The notes under the pieces were generated by a model, which worked only from the letters and a program-made list of their open reading frames with translations, had not been told where the DNA came from and ran no database searches. From the NCBI GenBank assembly GCA_963978895.1, contig OZ022238.1, forward strand, positions 40,926,134 to 40,990,133: 64,000 nt of DNA, in the 5' to 3' direction. This stretch comes from Erpobdella octoculata. Taxonomy: Eukaryota; Annelida; Clitellata; Hirudinida; Erpobdellidae. Below are positions 12,684-24,205 of the stretch, piece by piece (the first letter of the stretch is position 1; the number at the start of each line of letters is the position of its first letter). The position numbers and the translations under genes were made by a program.

Positions 12684-13572
12684 TTATACATTTAACGCTT
12701 TTAGAGAATTGAAAAACGTATTCGGTGTTTCAGAACAGACACCTTTCACCAATGCTTTTTGACGCATTTCTTTGTCACCTGTCAGCAGGACAAGATACAT
12801 TGTATCGGTATTATTGTTTTTGAGAACTTCGCAGCATTTCACGATCACGTCATCATTACAACTTGAACCCCGACCGGATTTGTCGTCATCATTAGTTTGT
12901 TCGGAAAACGATGAAAATATACCTTTAGCAGTACAAAAGGAAATAAGAGGATATTTCGATACAGGTTCACTTTTCAAAAAAGCACAAGCACGAGCTGCTT
13001 TTAGTTTCAAGTTTTCAATTTTTTCAGACGTTTCTCCAGGTTTGAGTTTTCGGCCATTGCAGGCCAAATTAGTTAGTTCGTGAGTCACCATAGTTGGTAC
13101 CACAAATTTGAATATTTCCTTTTTCATTATTTTGACAAACTGCCAAATAATCTAGCAGAGCATTTGTGTCGAGAACAATCGTTAAAGTGTATTTCTATTG
13201 TGTATTTTGAATCAAGTTGTGTGCGTAAACTGTTTTTAAGTTCACTGGTATAGGCGAGTCTAATGTTGTTCTGACGTTTATTGGGTTTTAAGAAGTCCGG
13301 TTGCAAATCTGTACTGTCTCAACATTTTTGCTTTCATTTTCTGCGTTCTTTTTAATGATGTGTTTTTTTCCATGTCTGTCATAGTAACATTTTACACCTG
13401 TCTAGTCAATAACATACTCTGACTTTTTGCAAGCAGATTTTAAATGATTTTCTTCTAAACAATGAGTTTCAGCTAAATTGAGTTCTGTTTTACATTGAAA
13501 AAAGCCAGTTTAAAAATATTCAACAGGTCTGTGGATAAAAACGGGTTGAACGTACACGATACAAAATACCAT
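12684..13572 (-). pseudogene. PIN gene copy, QCKTE-type, dead, twin of the previous unit
   Basis: It shares the 2-bp deletion near 13140, the TAG in VIDQTG (about 13402) and the TAA before TGFF (about 13511) with the copy at 11255-12143. The two were therefore multiplied after the gene had already died. Confidence 0.9.
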
Positions 13573-14113
13573 GACAAGCTAAAAAGTGTTAACAGAAAAA
13601 AGTATATAGAAAGATACAGAGCACTTTCTCAGTCAAAATCGCTCAGGAGTGTATACGCCTCTGAGTCAAAATATCAAATGACAAAAACGAAAAAGTTACT
13701 CCTATTTATACCCATACGACAATGGCTTAGCGAGAAGATGATTGGCTATACGGCATTAGGTCCTATTTGATTGGATCTAGCAACTCAGTCCTTGCTACGA
13801 TTGGTTGTTAAATTCTTTTATATAAACACTTTTATTTGTATGGTTGTTTAAATATATAATTACAATTAATTATTTATTTATTGTGTTGTATATGAGTTTG
13901 TTGTTAACTTGCATTGTTCATCTATTATTTTCCTGCTTCTTCTCTCTTTTTCTCCCGCGCGCTCTTTCGCGCCTGGTTGTTTTCCGTTCCCGCTTAGTTT
14001 TCATCACTTGTGTACGTTCGACTTCTTTCTTTTAACTTTGAATTGACAATTGTTCAGAAATCGCAGGTGTTCACAAAAAAGTTCTAATAGCATTAGCTAT
14101 TTCTTATTTTTAT

Positions 14114-15648
14114 TAGAGCTGTGAATCGATTAATATTTTTAATCGCTCAATCACATGCGATTAATCCATTGTTCGCAAAAATTAATCACGATTAATCGCA
14201 AAAAAAATTTCAAATCATATTGTAAATTTAAAAATTGATTTGAAATAATAATTGCATTTATTCAATAACAATTTGAATTAATAAGTGCATTTATTCAATA
14301 ACAATTTGAAATAACAAGTGCATTTATTCAAAATCATTCATATTGTCATCATTTCTTAGCCAGCTACTCAGTGAGACAAGTTTGTTAATATTGTCAGTAG
14401 AGAGTGAAGCACGTTTTTTAGTCACAATGTTCCCTGATAATGAAAATAATCGTTCGCACGGGACAGTTGTAGCTGGAGAAGCCAAGAACTTTCGTGCCAA
14501 TTTCGCTAAATTAGCATATGCACCTTCATGCTTTCTCCACCATTCCAAAGGACATTCAGACAGATCAATCTGCGGCTCATTTTTATATTGTTCAAAAGGA
14601 GCAAACGACGATCGCGGCCAAAGAAGCTCATCGTCAGAATCCGAATCATCCATTTCCAACATTTTCCGTTTCTTTGTTGGTGGTTCTAGATAAAAAAGTA
14701 TTTACGAGATTAAATAATGACTTCTAAAAATTAACAAATTAAATTAAATTTTGCTATTTATATTTAAATTCTAGTCTAAAATAAATGATAACACTTTGAT
14801 AAAAAAAAATAAAATAGTAACAAGAAGTTGAATCGTTTGGTGTCAACTGATTATTCACACGTGCATGTAGATCTTTCCATACTTTCTAGTAGAACTAATA
14901 TTTTGTTCTTTTCCTGTTGGAATAATTCATCTATTCTTGAATTAATTGTTCGGTGTGTCGGTAGCACATAGGAGTTATCATCAGATGCAACACGTATGAC
15001 ATCTTGGAGCCCTTCGTCTGATATAATATTTATCGGCCTACCATTTCTAGCCATCCAGCTTGCAAGAGCTTTTGTAATTTTTTCCGATTTGTCTTTCTCT
15101 TTATCCATTTTTTTCCAATTTCATCGATCCTCAGCTGGCGCGACACTGGGACTTGCTCGACATTTGAAGCTTGGATAAGCTCAACATCGGAAGAATGTGT
15201 GTTTGCTTGGCGAATAGTTTTATTTGCCATGTCAACAAATGGATGCTTATTCCGAAGATGATACTTGATCGTTGAATAACTTCGATGAAATTTAAATTTC
15301 TTACCGCAAATTGAACAGACAACAACATCTTCCGATTTAAAAACAAAATTTCCTTGCAAAATTGATTTTTCTGAATTCATTTTTATAACGATACTTCTCC
15401 GCGTTTAGACACAAACAATCAACACAACTCTCTAGCAAAATGGCGCAGAAAATGTACGGAACCACCGATATCGTACATGCTATAGACTTAGAATTATAGT
15501 ACTATGGTACATAATATTAAATTAATATTATATTTTAGTGCAAAATTGAGATTAGTCGTTAAAATATTTAACGGCGTTAATTTTTTTAATGCGCGCTAAT
15601 TTTTTAGCGTTAACTAACGGAATTAATCGCGATTAATTCGCAGCTCTA
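14114..15648 (-). mobile_element. hAT-type DNA transposon, internally deleted
   Basis: Its ends match as inverted repeats: TAGAGCTGTGAAT at the left, and the complement of ATTCGCAGCTCTA at the right, with further ATTAATCG motifs inside both ends. It carries minus-strand transposase pieces. No 8-bp target duplication is seen (left flank ATTTTTAT, right flank GTTTTTTT). The PIN unit lacks everything between its 3' spacer and codon 70, so insertion or a later event removed about 680 bp of host unit. Confidence 0.8.
14324..15380 (-). pseudogene. hAT transposase remnant (BED finger and C-terminal dimerisation region)
   Basis: Order on the minus strand: an N-terminal BED-type zinc finger (15380-15240; CSICGKKF then a YHLRNKH histidine pair), a middle part with LASWMARNGRPINIISDEG (15066-15010), then after a gap the C-terminal hAT region (14662-14324) with WWRKHEGAYANLAKLARKF and PCERLFSLSGNIVTKKR. 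Most of the RNase H-like catalytic core between them is missing and the pieces are in different frames. It resembles ZBED-like hAT transposases. It is not functional. Confidence 0.85.
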
Positions 15649-15649
15649 G

Positions 15650-15859
15650 TTTTTTTCCATGTCTGTCATAGAAATATTTTACACCTGTCTGGTCAATAAC
15701 ATACTCTGACTTTTTACAAGCAGATTTTAAATGATTTTCTTCGAAACAATGAGTTTCAGCTGAATTGAGCTCTGTATTACATTGAAAAAAGCCAGTGTAA
15801 AAATATTCAGCAGGTCTGTGGATGAATACGGGTTGAACGTACACGATACAAGATGCCAT
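15650..15859 (-). pseudogene. PIN gene N-terminal fragment, cut by the hAT element
   Basis: The first about 70 codons are intact (MASCIVYVQP to YDRHGKK, QCNTELNS type). The frame then runs a few codons into the hAT end and stops at 15623. The PIN domain is absent. Confidence 0.9.
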
Positions 15860-16403
15860 GACAAGCTAAAAAGTGTTAACAGAAAAAAGTGTATAGAAAG
15901 ATACAGAGCACTTTCTAAGTCCAAATCGCTCAGGAGTGTATACGCCTCTGAGTCAAAATATCAAATGACAAAAACAAAAAAGTAGCTCCTATTTATACCC
16001 ATACGACAATGGCTTCGCGAAAAGATGATTGGCTATACGGCATTAGGTCCTATTTGATTGGATCTAGCAACTCAGTCCTTGCTACGATTGGTTGTTAAAT
16101 TCTTTTCTATAAACACTTTTATTTGTGTGGTTGTTTAAATATATAATTACAATTATTTATTTATTTATTGTGTTGTATATGAGTTTGTTGTTAACTTGCA
16201 TTGTTCATCTATTATTTTCCTGCTTCTTCTCTCTTTTTCTCCCGCGCGCTCTTTCGCGCCCGGTTGTCTTCCGTTCCCGCTTAGTTTTCATCACTTGTGT
16301 ACGTTCGACTTTTATATTTTCACTTTGAATTGACAATTGTCTGAGTTCAGAAATCGCAGGTGTTCACAAAAAAAGTTCTAATTGCATTAGCTATTTCTTA
16401 TTT

Positions 16404-17294
16404 TTATACATTTAACGCTTTTAGAGAATTGAAAAACGTATTCGGTGTTTCAGAACAGACACCTTTCACCAATGCTTTTTGACGCATTTCTTTGTCACCT
16501 GTCAGCAGGACAAGATACATTGTATCGGTCTTATTGTTTTTGAGATCTTCGCAGCATTTCACGATCACGTCATCATTACAACTTGAACCCCGACCGGATT
16601 TGTCGTCATCATTAGTTTGTTTGGAAAACGATGAAAATATATCTTTAGCAGTACAAAATGAAATAAGAGGATATTTCGATACAGGTTCACTTTTCAAAAA
16701 AGCACAAGCACGAGCTGCTTTTAGTTTCAAGTTTTCAATTTTTTCAGACGTTTCTCCAGGTTTGAGTTTTCGGCCATTGCAGGCCAAATTAGTTAGTTCG
16801 TGAGTCACCATAGTTGGTACCACAAATTTGAATATTCCCTTTTTCATTATTTCGACAAACTCTGCCAAATAATCTAGCAGAGCAATTGTGTCGAGAACAA
16901 CAGTTAAAGCGTATTTCTGTTGTGTATTTTGAATCAAGTTGTGTGGGTAAACTGATTTGAAGTTCACTGGTACAGGCGAGTCTAATGTTTTTCTGACGTT
17001 TATTGGGTTTTGAGAAGTTCGGTTGCAAATCTGTACTGCCTCAACATTTTTGCTTTTGTTTTCTGCGTTCTTTTTAATGATGTGTTTTTTCCATGTCTGT
17101 CATAGTAACATTTTACACCTGTCTGGTCAATAACATACTTTGACTTTTTGCAAGCAGATTTTAAATGATTTTCTTCGAAACAATGAGTTTCAGTTGAATT
17201 GAGCTCTGTTTTACATTGAAAAAAGGCCAGTGTAAAAATATTCAGCAGGTCTGTGGATAAATACGGGTTGAACGTATTCGATACAAGATGCCAT
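16404..17294 (-). pseudogene. PIN gene copy with two frameshifts and DTN to DTI
   Basis: The PIN part is open (16404-16967), but the catalytic DTN motif reads DTI. Two indels break the N-terminal part: one T missing in the poly-T tract encoding the HGKK lysines (near 17086) and one extra G near 17227. It belongs to the QCKTELNS type. The copy at 17838-18728 is nearly identical. Confidence 0.9.
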
Positions 17295-17837
17295 GACAAG
17301 CTAAAAAGTGTTAACAGAAAAAAGTATATAGAAAGATACAGAGCACTTTCTCAGTCCAAATCGCTGAGGAGTGTATACGCCTCTGAGTCAAAATATCAAA
17401 TGACAAAAACGAAAAAGTTACTCCTATTTATACCCATACGACAATGGCTTCGCGAGAAGATGATTGGCTAACGGCAATAGGTCCTATTTGATTGGATCTA
17501 GCAACTCAGTCCTTGCTACGATTGGTTGTTAAATTCTTTTATATAAACACTTTTATTTGTATGGTTGTTTAAATATATAATTACAATTATTTATTTATTT
17601 ATTGTGTTGTATATGAGTTTGTTGTTAACTTGCATTGTTCATCTATTATTTTCCTGCTTCTTCTCTCTTTTTCTCCCGCGCGCTCTTTCGCGCCCGGTTG
17701 TCTTCCGTTCCCGCTTAGTTTTCATCACTTGTGTACGTTCGACTTTTATATTTTCACTTTGAATTGACAATTGTCTGAGTTCAGAAATCGCAGGTGTTCA
17801 CAAAAAAAGTTCTAATTGCATTAGCTATTTCTTATTT

Positions 17838-18728
17838 TTATACATTTAACGCTTTTAGAGAATTGAAAAACGTATTCGGTGTTTCAGAACAGACACCTTT
17901 CACCAATGCTTTTTGACGCATTTCTTTGTCACCTGTCAGCAGGACAAGATACATTGTATCGGTCTTATTGTTTTTGAGATCTTCGCAGCATTTCACGATC
18001 ACGTCATCATTACAACTTGAACCCCGACCGGATTTGTCGTCATCATTAGTTTGTTTGGAAAACGATGAAAATATATCTTTAGCAGTACAAAATGAAATAA
18101 GAGGATATTTCGATACAGGTTCACTTTTCAAAAAAGCACAAGCACGAGCTGCTTTTAGTTTCAAGTTTTCAATTTTTTCAGACGTTTCTCCAGGTTTGAG
18201 TTTTCGGCCATTGCAGGCCAAATTAGTTAGTTCGTGAGTCACCATAGTTGGTACCACAAATTTGAATATTCCCTTTTTCATTATTTCGACAAACTCTGCC
18301 AAATAATCTAGCAGAGCAATTGTGTCGAGAACAACAGTTAAAGCGTATTTCTGTTGTGTATTTTGAATCAAGTTGTGTGGGTAAACTGATTTGAAGTTCA
18401 CTGGTACAGGCGAGTCTAATGTTTTTCTGACGTTTATTGGGTTTTGAGAAGTTCGGTTGCAAATCTGTACTGCCTCAACATTTTTGCTTTTGTTTTCTGC
18501 GTTCTTTTTAATGATGTGTTTTTTCCATGTCTGTCATAGTAACATTTTACACCTGTCTGGTCAATAACATACTATGACTTTTTGCAAGCAGATTTTAAAT
18601 GATTTTCTTCGAAACAATGAGTTTCAGTTGAATTGAGCTCTGTTTTACATTGAAAAAAGGCCAGTGTAAAAATATTCAGCAGGTCTGTGGATAAATACGG
18701 GTTGAACGTATTCGATACAAGATGCCAT
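17838..18728 (-). pseudogene. PIN gene copy, near-identical duplicate of 16404-17294
   Basis: It carries the same DTI change, the same 6-T tract frameshift and the same extra G. The unit period between the pair is 1434 bp. Differences between the two are very few, pointing to a recent duplication of a dead unit. Confidence 0.9.
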
Positions 18729-19271
18729 GACAAGCTAAAAAGTGTTAACAGAAAAAAGTATATAGAAAGATACAGAGCACTTTCTCAGTCCAAATCGCTG
18801 AGGAGTGTATACGCCTCTGAGTCAAAATATCAAATGACAAAAACGAAAAAGTTACTCCTATTTATACCCATACGACAATGGCTTCGCGAGAAGATGATTG
18901 GCTAACGGCAATAGGTCCTATTTGATTGGATCTAGCAACTCAGTCCTTGCTACGATTGGTTGTTAAATTCTTTTATATAAACACTTTTATTTGTATGGTT
19001 GTTTAAATATATAATTACAATTATTTATTTATTTATTGTGTTGTATATAAGTTTGTTGTTAACTTGCATTGTTCATCTATTATTTTCCTGCTTCTTCTCT
19101 CTTTTTCTCCCGCGCGCTCTTTCGCGTCCGGTTGTTTTCCGTTCCCGCTTAGTTTTCATCACTTGTGTACGTTCGACTTTTTTATTTTCACTTTGAATTG
19201 ACGATTGTCTGAGTTCAGAAATCGCAGGTGTTCACAAAAAAAGTTCTAATAGCATTAGCTATTTCTTATTT

Positions 19272-20162
19272 TTATACATTCAACGCTTTTAGAGAATTGA
19301 AAAACGTATTCGGTGTTTCAGAACAGACACCTTTCACCAATGCTTTTTGACGCATTTCTTTGTCACCTGTCAGCAGGACAAGATACATTGTATCGGTCTT
19401 ATTGTTTTTGAGAACTTCGCAGCATTTCACGATCACGTCATCATTACAACTTGAACCCCGACCGGATTTGTCGTCATCATTAGTTTGTTCGGAAAACGAT
19501 GAAAATATACCTTTAGCAGTACAAAATGAAATAAGAGGATATTTCGATACAGGTTCACTTTTCAAAAAAGCACAAGCACGAACTGCTTTTAGTTTCAAGT
19601 TTTTAATTTTTTCAGACGTTTCTCCAGGTTTGAGTTTTCGGCCATTGCAAGCTAAATTAGTTAGTTCATGAGTCACCATAGTTGGTACCACAAATTTGAA
19701 TATTCCCTTTTTCATTATTTCGACAAACTCTGCCAAATAATCTAGCAGAGCATTTGTGTCGAGAACAACCGTTAAAGCGTATTTCTGTTGTGTATTTTGA
19801 ATCAAGTTGTATGCGTAAACTGTTTTTAAGTTTACTGGTATAGGCGAGTCTAATGTTTTTCTGACGTTTATTGGGTTTTGAGAAGTTCGGTTGCAAATCT
19901 GTACTGCCTCAACATTTTTGCTTTCATTTTCTGCGTTCTTTTTAATGATGTGTTTTTTTCCATGTCTGTCATAGTAACATTTTACACCTGTCTGGTCAAT
20001 AACATACTCTGACTTTTTGCAAGCAGATTTTAAATGATTTTCTTCGAAACTATGAGTTTCAGCTAAATTGAGCTCTGTTTTACGTTGAAAAAAGCCAGTG
20101 TATAAATATTCAGCAGGTCTGTGGATAAGTACGGGTTGAACGTACACGATACAAGATGCCAT
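19272..20162 (-). CDS. PIN-domain ribonuclease-like protein, intact, 296 aa
   Basis: A complete single-exon ORF. Residues 130-280 form a PIN nuclease fold with the expected acidic residues: D135 (VVLDTNALLD), E166 (VTHELTNL), D241/D242 (NDDVIVKCCE) and D267 (LTGDKEMR). The layout and motifs are closest to SWT1/SMG6-type PIN domains, which are metal-dependent RNA endonucleases. That assignment is by motif only. Residues 51-70 (SEYVIDQTG, CYYDRHGKK) look like part of a degenerate WW domain. Differences from the array consensus are F20L, C38S, E187K and A194V. It is the only intact copy in the left half. A TATA/CCAAT promoter lies 130 bp upstream. The 3' neighbour is a dead unit, and the LINE lies 350 bp upstream. 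Confidence 0.85.
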   Translation of the reverse strand: MASCIVYVQPVLIHRPAEYLYTGFFQRKTELNLAETHSFEENHLKSACKKSEYVIDQTGVKCYYDRHGKKHIIKKNAENESKNVEAVQICNRTSQNPINVRKTLDSPIPVNLKTVYAYNLIQNTQQKYALTVVLDTNALLDYLAEFVEIMKKGIFKFVVPTMVTHELTNLACNGRKLKPGETSEKIKNLKLKAVRACAFLKSEPVSKYPLISFCTAKGIFSSFSEQTNDDDKSGRGSSCNDDVIVKCCEVLKNNKTDTMYLVLLTGDKEMRQKALVKGVCSETPNTFFNSLKALNV

Positions 20163-20292
20163 GACAAGCTAAAAAGTGTTAACAGAAAACAGTGTATAGA
20201 AAGATACAGAGCACTTTCTTAGTCCAAATCGCTGAGGAGTGTATACGCCTCTGAGTCAAAATATCAAATGACAAAAACGAAAAAGTTACTCC

Positions 20293-20394
20293 TATTTATA
20301 CCCATACGACAATGGCTTCGCGAGTAGATGATTGGCTATACGGCATTAGGTCCTATTTGATTGGATCTAGCAACTCAGTCCTTCCTACGATTGG
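20293..20394 (-). promoter_or_regulatory. Promoter of the PIN copy at 19272-20162
   Basis: TATAAATA lies at 20293-20300 on the minus strand, with three CCAAT boxes farther upstream ending at 20390-20394, spaced 29-30 bp. An initiator-like GTCATTT lies about 31 bp downstream of the TATA box. Confidence 0.7.
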
Positions 20395-20514
20395 TTGTTA
20401 AATTCTTTTATAAAAACATTTTTATTTGTATGGTTGTTTAAATAAATAATTACAATTATTTATTTATTTATTGTGTTGTATATGAGTTTGTTGTTAACTT
20501 GCATTGTTCATCTA

Positions 20515-23500
20515 AGTAAGGCGCCTCGCGTAATGGCTGCCTCTTTGTCGAGTTCTGTGTTTTTTGCTCTGTTCTGTCGTTTTTTCATTGAATTCAACAT
20601 TCGAAACGTTACTGATAGCCTGTTTTGTCAGTCTTGAATCTATATTTATATGAAACGAATAAGTTTATTGTTGCAATCGAAGGGATCTTGAAAAGCGTCG
20701 TCGTACAATATGGTTGCCTAGGCGACTTGCTTAATGGCTGCCTCTATGTCGAGTGCTGTGTTTTTGATCTGTTCTGTCGTTTTCGTTACTGAAAGTCTGT
20801 TCTTGTCAGTCTTGAAACCACCGAAAAAACATTTTGCTTTCTTGAATACAGTTTTCTACGTTTACTGCTTAACTACTCAGCAATGTGTATAAACGAGCGG
20901 CGTTTTCTCTCGCGCTCTGAATTGTATTCTCTTCGTGATGGAAATTACACGCTGTCTCGCGAACTTCTTCTGGTCTTGAGAAAACACGCATTAATTCGTT
21001 ATGGCATACAAAAACGCCATTACAGAGGAAATAGAGCAGGTCGGTTTCGACACTTGTCTTCCAAACCTTCTATGCCATATGTAGCCGACATCATCTCTAG
21101 TGATTCTAAAGACTCGTCTTCTAAAGACCATGGAAGTCGCCCTTCTACAAGATGCAATCTCGCTGTCTGGAACGCTCGCTCAATTGGAAATAAATCCGCC
21201 ACAATAAGTGAATTCCTAATCTCTTCCAAAATAGACATCATGTGTATCGTCGAATCATGTCATGAGTCTTCATTTTCGCCCTCTCTAATCGCCTCAACCC
21301 CTCTTGGCTACCAGGCTTTGGACAGACCTCGCCCATCACCTCTCGATGCTGACCTCGCTAGCCTCCGCGGGCCTCGTGGAGGAGGCATATGTATTATCCA
21401 CAAAAACAACTTCAGGTCCTCCATCAATGATTTTGGAAGCTTCAGCGCTTTTAAGTTACTATCTGCCTACGTCACATTCCGTGATTCTCACCAATTAATT
21501 TTGGTCCTATATCGACCAGGTTCTGAATCTGTTACAGAAGCGTTTTTCTCCGAATTTTCAGAGCTTTTGGGAAAAACTGCCGACTACTCCTGCGATCTGA
21601 TCTTACTTGGGGATATCAATATTCACCTGGATCAGGACATCACTACAACCAGAAAGTTTCAAAATTTGCTCCTGAGTCATGGCCTCACTCAACTGGTAAC
21701 AGGACCGACTCATGACCATGGTCATACCCTTGATGTGGTTATCACGCGCTCATCTTCGCTCATAACAAATTTACTAATCATCCCTCCTTCTCTATCCGAC
21801 CATTCAATCATTACCTTTTCAACTTGTCATAAACCACCCCCCATTATCACCGAAAAAGTGGAACGCCGTTCTTTCAGGTCATTCGACTTAGCATCATTCA
21901 GTATCGATCTTCAAAATACCAGGCTCTTTGAAGTCTCTGCCTTGAAATCGGACAAATCTGCTGAACAGCTGTTCGATCTCTACGATGCAACAATGAACGA
22001 GCTCCTTGATCGTCATGCTCCACGGAAGTTGATTACCTTAAGGATAAAGCCAGAAAGCCCCTGGTTTGATGCCGACTGTAGTCGGTCCAAAAGACTAAAT
22101 CGTCGACTCGAACCGCGTTATTTGTGCACCAAACTGTCCTCGGATAAACAAGCTTGGCACACCCAGTCCATACTCAAACGTCGACTGTTCCAGAAAAAGT
22201 GCTCAAGCTACTTTCGACATAAAATTGAAGAAGTGACTGGCGATGGCCGGGCGACTTGGAGATCTTTAAACTCTCTTCTTAATCCAGTCACTGATATTTC
22301 TGCTAGTGGTCTTGCTCCTGACGCATTGCTTGACTACTTCACGCTGAGGATCGAGGACATTCGTCGAACCACAAAAGACGCCCTACCTCCGCTTTTCAGT
22401 TCTTGCCCGGCCGATGTTCCGGTTCTGGCTGCTTTCGACGATATCACTTCCGAGGAGGTCGAGTGCCTACTCAATCGCCTTGGGACTAGACAGTGTGAGC
22501 TTGACACTGCACCTGTCTGGCTCATAAAAAAACTCAAAAGCGTGTTTGCTCCTATTATTTCCCACCTCGTAAACACTTCCTTTCTAGATGCGTCACTACC
22601 AGCCAGTCACAAAAGGGCTATCGTCCGACCTCGACTCAAGAAAACGGGGATGGATCCCGTTGATCCCAAAAGCTACCGCCCCATATCAAACCTATCGTTC
22701 ATCTCAAAATTTATTGAACGTGTCGTCCACCGTCAGCTTTCTTCACATATCGAATCGATGAATCTGCTTCCGCAGGTTCAGTCTGGTTTTCGCAAGTACC
22801 ACAGTACAGAGACAGCAGTCGGGAAAGTTTACAACGACATTATTCTTTCACTTGACAGGGGCCAACCGACTGCGCTCGTGCTCCTTGACTTCAGTGCAGC
22901 TTTCGACTGTGTCGATCATGTTCTCCTTACTGATCTCCTCCACACTAGCTTTGGCGTGACTTCAACCGCACTTGACTGGATTGGGTCTTTTCTTTCAAAT
23001 CGAACACATCTTATCCGATTGGGCCGGGCGACGTCGAGAGTATCGGCCGTTGACTGTGGTGTGCCTCAGGGTTCAATCTTAGGTCCACTTCTCTTCATCC
23101 TTTACACAAGCCATATTACTCGAATTGCTTCTTCTCACGACGTGCAGACTCATCTTTACGCTGATGATACTCAGCTGTACATTCATTTTGACGTAACCGA
23201 CCTGCAGTCCGTTAGAGAGCGTCTTGTCGCCTGTGTCAGCGAGATTCGCGTTTGGTCCTCGTCTATGAGATTGAGCCTAAACCCCTCTAAAACAAAACTT
23301 ATCTGGTTCCATCGAGGGAACATCTCAACGCGACACCTGGATGACTGTAGTCTTCAAATCAGTACTGACTGCGTCATCACCCCCGTGAAGTCTATTAGAA
23401 ATCTTGGGGTGATACTGGATAGCTCCTTACTAATGAATCTACATATATCGGCCGTGGCACGATCTTGTTTCTTCCACCTACGCCGCATCCGACAGATCAA

Positions 23501-24078
23501 GGGTGCCCTAAACAAACACTGGGTACGGATTTTGGTCCAGGCTCTTGTTGTTTCTAGATTAGATTATTGTAACGTGGTCCTTGCTGGCGTGCCGATGACT
23601 GCTCTTCGCCCGCTCACTGCGGTTCTTCATGCTGCTGCACGTCTTATCGGTGGCATCTCTCGACGGGACCACATCACGCCTCTTCTCCGCCAACTACACT
23701 GGCTCCCCCTACCGGAAAGAGTGACCTTAAAACTCTGCTTACTGGTTTACAATATCTTAACAAATCGTGCCCCTGCCTACATGACACGGATGATAAGCCT
23801 GTGCTCCTCTCATTCTGGTCGTCAACATCTACGTTCGTCCTCCCATGGTGACGCTGTCATCCCAAGAACTCGTCGAAGTTTCGGTAAACGAGCATTCGCC
23901 GTTTCCGGGCCCGGTGCATGGAACCAGCTACCTAAATCTATTCGAAGTGCTGTTCTAAATGAAGACTTCAGAGCATTGTTGAAAAAACACTTTTTTAATT
24001 TGACATATTGTTAATGGCATTCTTAGTGCAAGACTCTTGTTTTGTTTTAGATAAAATAAAATAAAAATAATAAATAGA
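20515..24078 (+). mobile_element. CR1/L2-like LINE retrotransposon, apparently full length
   Basis: It is flanked by a short duplication ATCTA (20510-20514 and 24079-24083); undisturbed units read TTCATCTATTATT here. A 370-bp 5' region with two related copies of a roughly 110-bp block (from about 20520 and 20720; shared TAATGGCTGCCTCT) precedes one long ORF. The 3' UTR is only 64 bp and ends in an ATAAA-rich tail rather than plain poly-A, as in the CR1/L2 group. Confidence 0.85.
20883..24014 (+). CDS. LINE ORF2-type endonuclease/reverse transcriptase, intact, 1043 aa
   Basis: This encodes the enzyme for target-primed reverse transcription. An apurinic-type endonuclease domain spans about residues 90-310, with WNARS (N97), the IVES motif, LLGDINIHLD and SDHS (305-308). 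Reverse transcriptase spans about 590-830, with RPISNLSFISKFIE, QSGFRKYHSTETA, LLDFSAAFD (catalytic D near 669), GVPQGSILGPLLF and YADDTQLY (Y759, DD 761-762). The C-terminal LHWLPLPERVTLKLCLLVY block is typical of CR1/L2-like elements. The start ATG at 20883 precedes a short basic N-terminus without a recognised ORF1 domain. There are no frameshifts or internal stops, so the enzyme may be active. Codon use is less AT-rich than the PIN genes, as expected for a recent insertion. Confidence 0.92.
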   Translation: MCINERRFLSRSELYSLRDGNYTLSRELLLVLRKHALIRYGIQKRHYRGNRAGRFRHLSSKPSMPYVADIISSDSKDSSSKDHGSRPSTRCNLAVWNARSIGNKSATISEFLISSKIDIMCIVESCHESSFSPSLIASTPLGYQALDRPRPSPLDADLASLRGPRGGGICIIHKNNFRSSINDFGSFSAFKLLSAYVTFRDSHQLILVLYRPGSESVTEAFFSEFSELLGKTADYSCDLILLGDINIHLDQDITTTRKFQNLLLSHGLTQLVTGPTHDHGHTLDVVITRSSSLITNLLIIPPSLSDHSIITFSTCHKPPPIITEKVERRSFRSFDLASFSIDLQNTRLFEVSALKSDKSAEQLFDLYDATMNELLDRHAPRKLITLRIKPESPWFDADCSRSKRLNRRLEPRYLCTKLSSDKQAWHTQSILKRRLFQKKCSSYFRHKIEEVTGDGRATWRSLNSLLNPVTDISASGLAPDALLDYFTLRIEDIRRTTKDALPPLFSSCPADVPVLAAFDDITSEEVECLLNRLGTRQCELDTAPVWLIKKLKSVFAPIISHLVNTSFLDASLPASHKRAIVRPRLKKTGMDPVDPKSYRPISNLSFISKFIERVVHRQLSSHIESMNLLPQVQSGFRKYHSTETAVGKVYNDIILSLDRGQPTALVLLDFSAAFDCVDHVLLTDLLHTSFGVTSTALDWIGSFLSNRTHLIRLGRATSRVSAVDCGVPQGSILGPLLFILYTSHITRIASSHDVQTHLYADDTQLYIHFDVTDLQSVRERLVACVSEIRVWSSSMRLSLNPSKTKLIWFHRGNISTRHLDDCSLQISTDCVITPVKSIRNLGVILDSSLLMNLHISAVARSCFFHLRRIRQIKGALNKHWVRILVQALVVSRLDYCNVVLAGVPMTALRPLTAVLHAAARLIGGISRRDHITPLLRQLHWLPLPERVTLKLCLLVYNILTNRAPAYMTRMISLCSSHSGRQHLRSSSHGDAVIPRTRRSFGKRAFAVSGPGAWNQLPKSIRSAVLNEDFRALLKKHFFNLTYC

Positions 24079-24205
24079 ATCTATTATTTTCCTGCTTCTT
24101 CTCTTTTTTTCTCCGGCGCGCTCTTTCGCGCCCGGTTGTCTTCCGTTCCCTCTTAGTTTTTATCACTTGTGTACGTTCGACTTTTTTATTTTCACTTTGA
24201 ATTGA

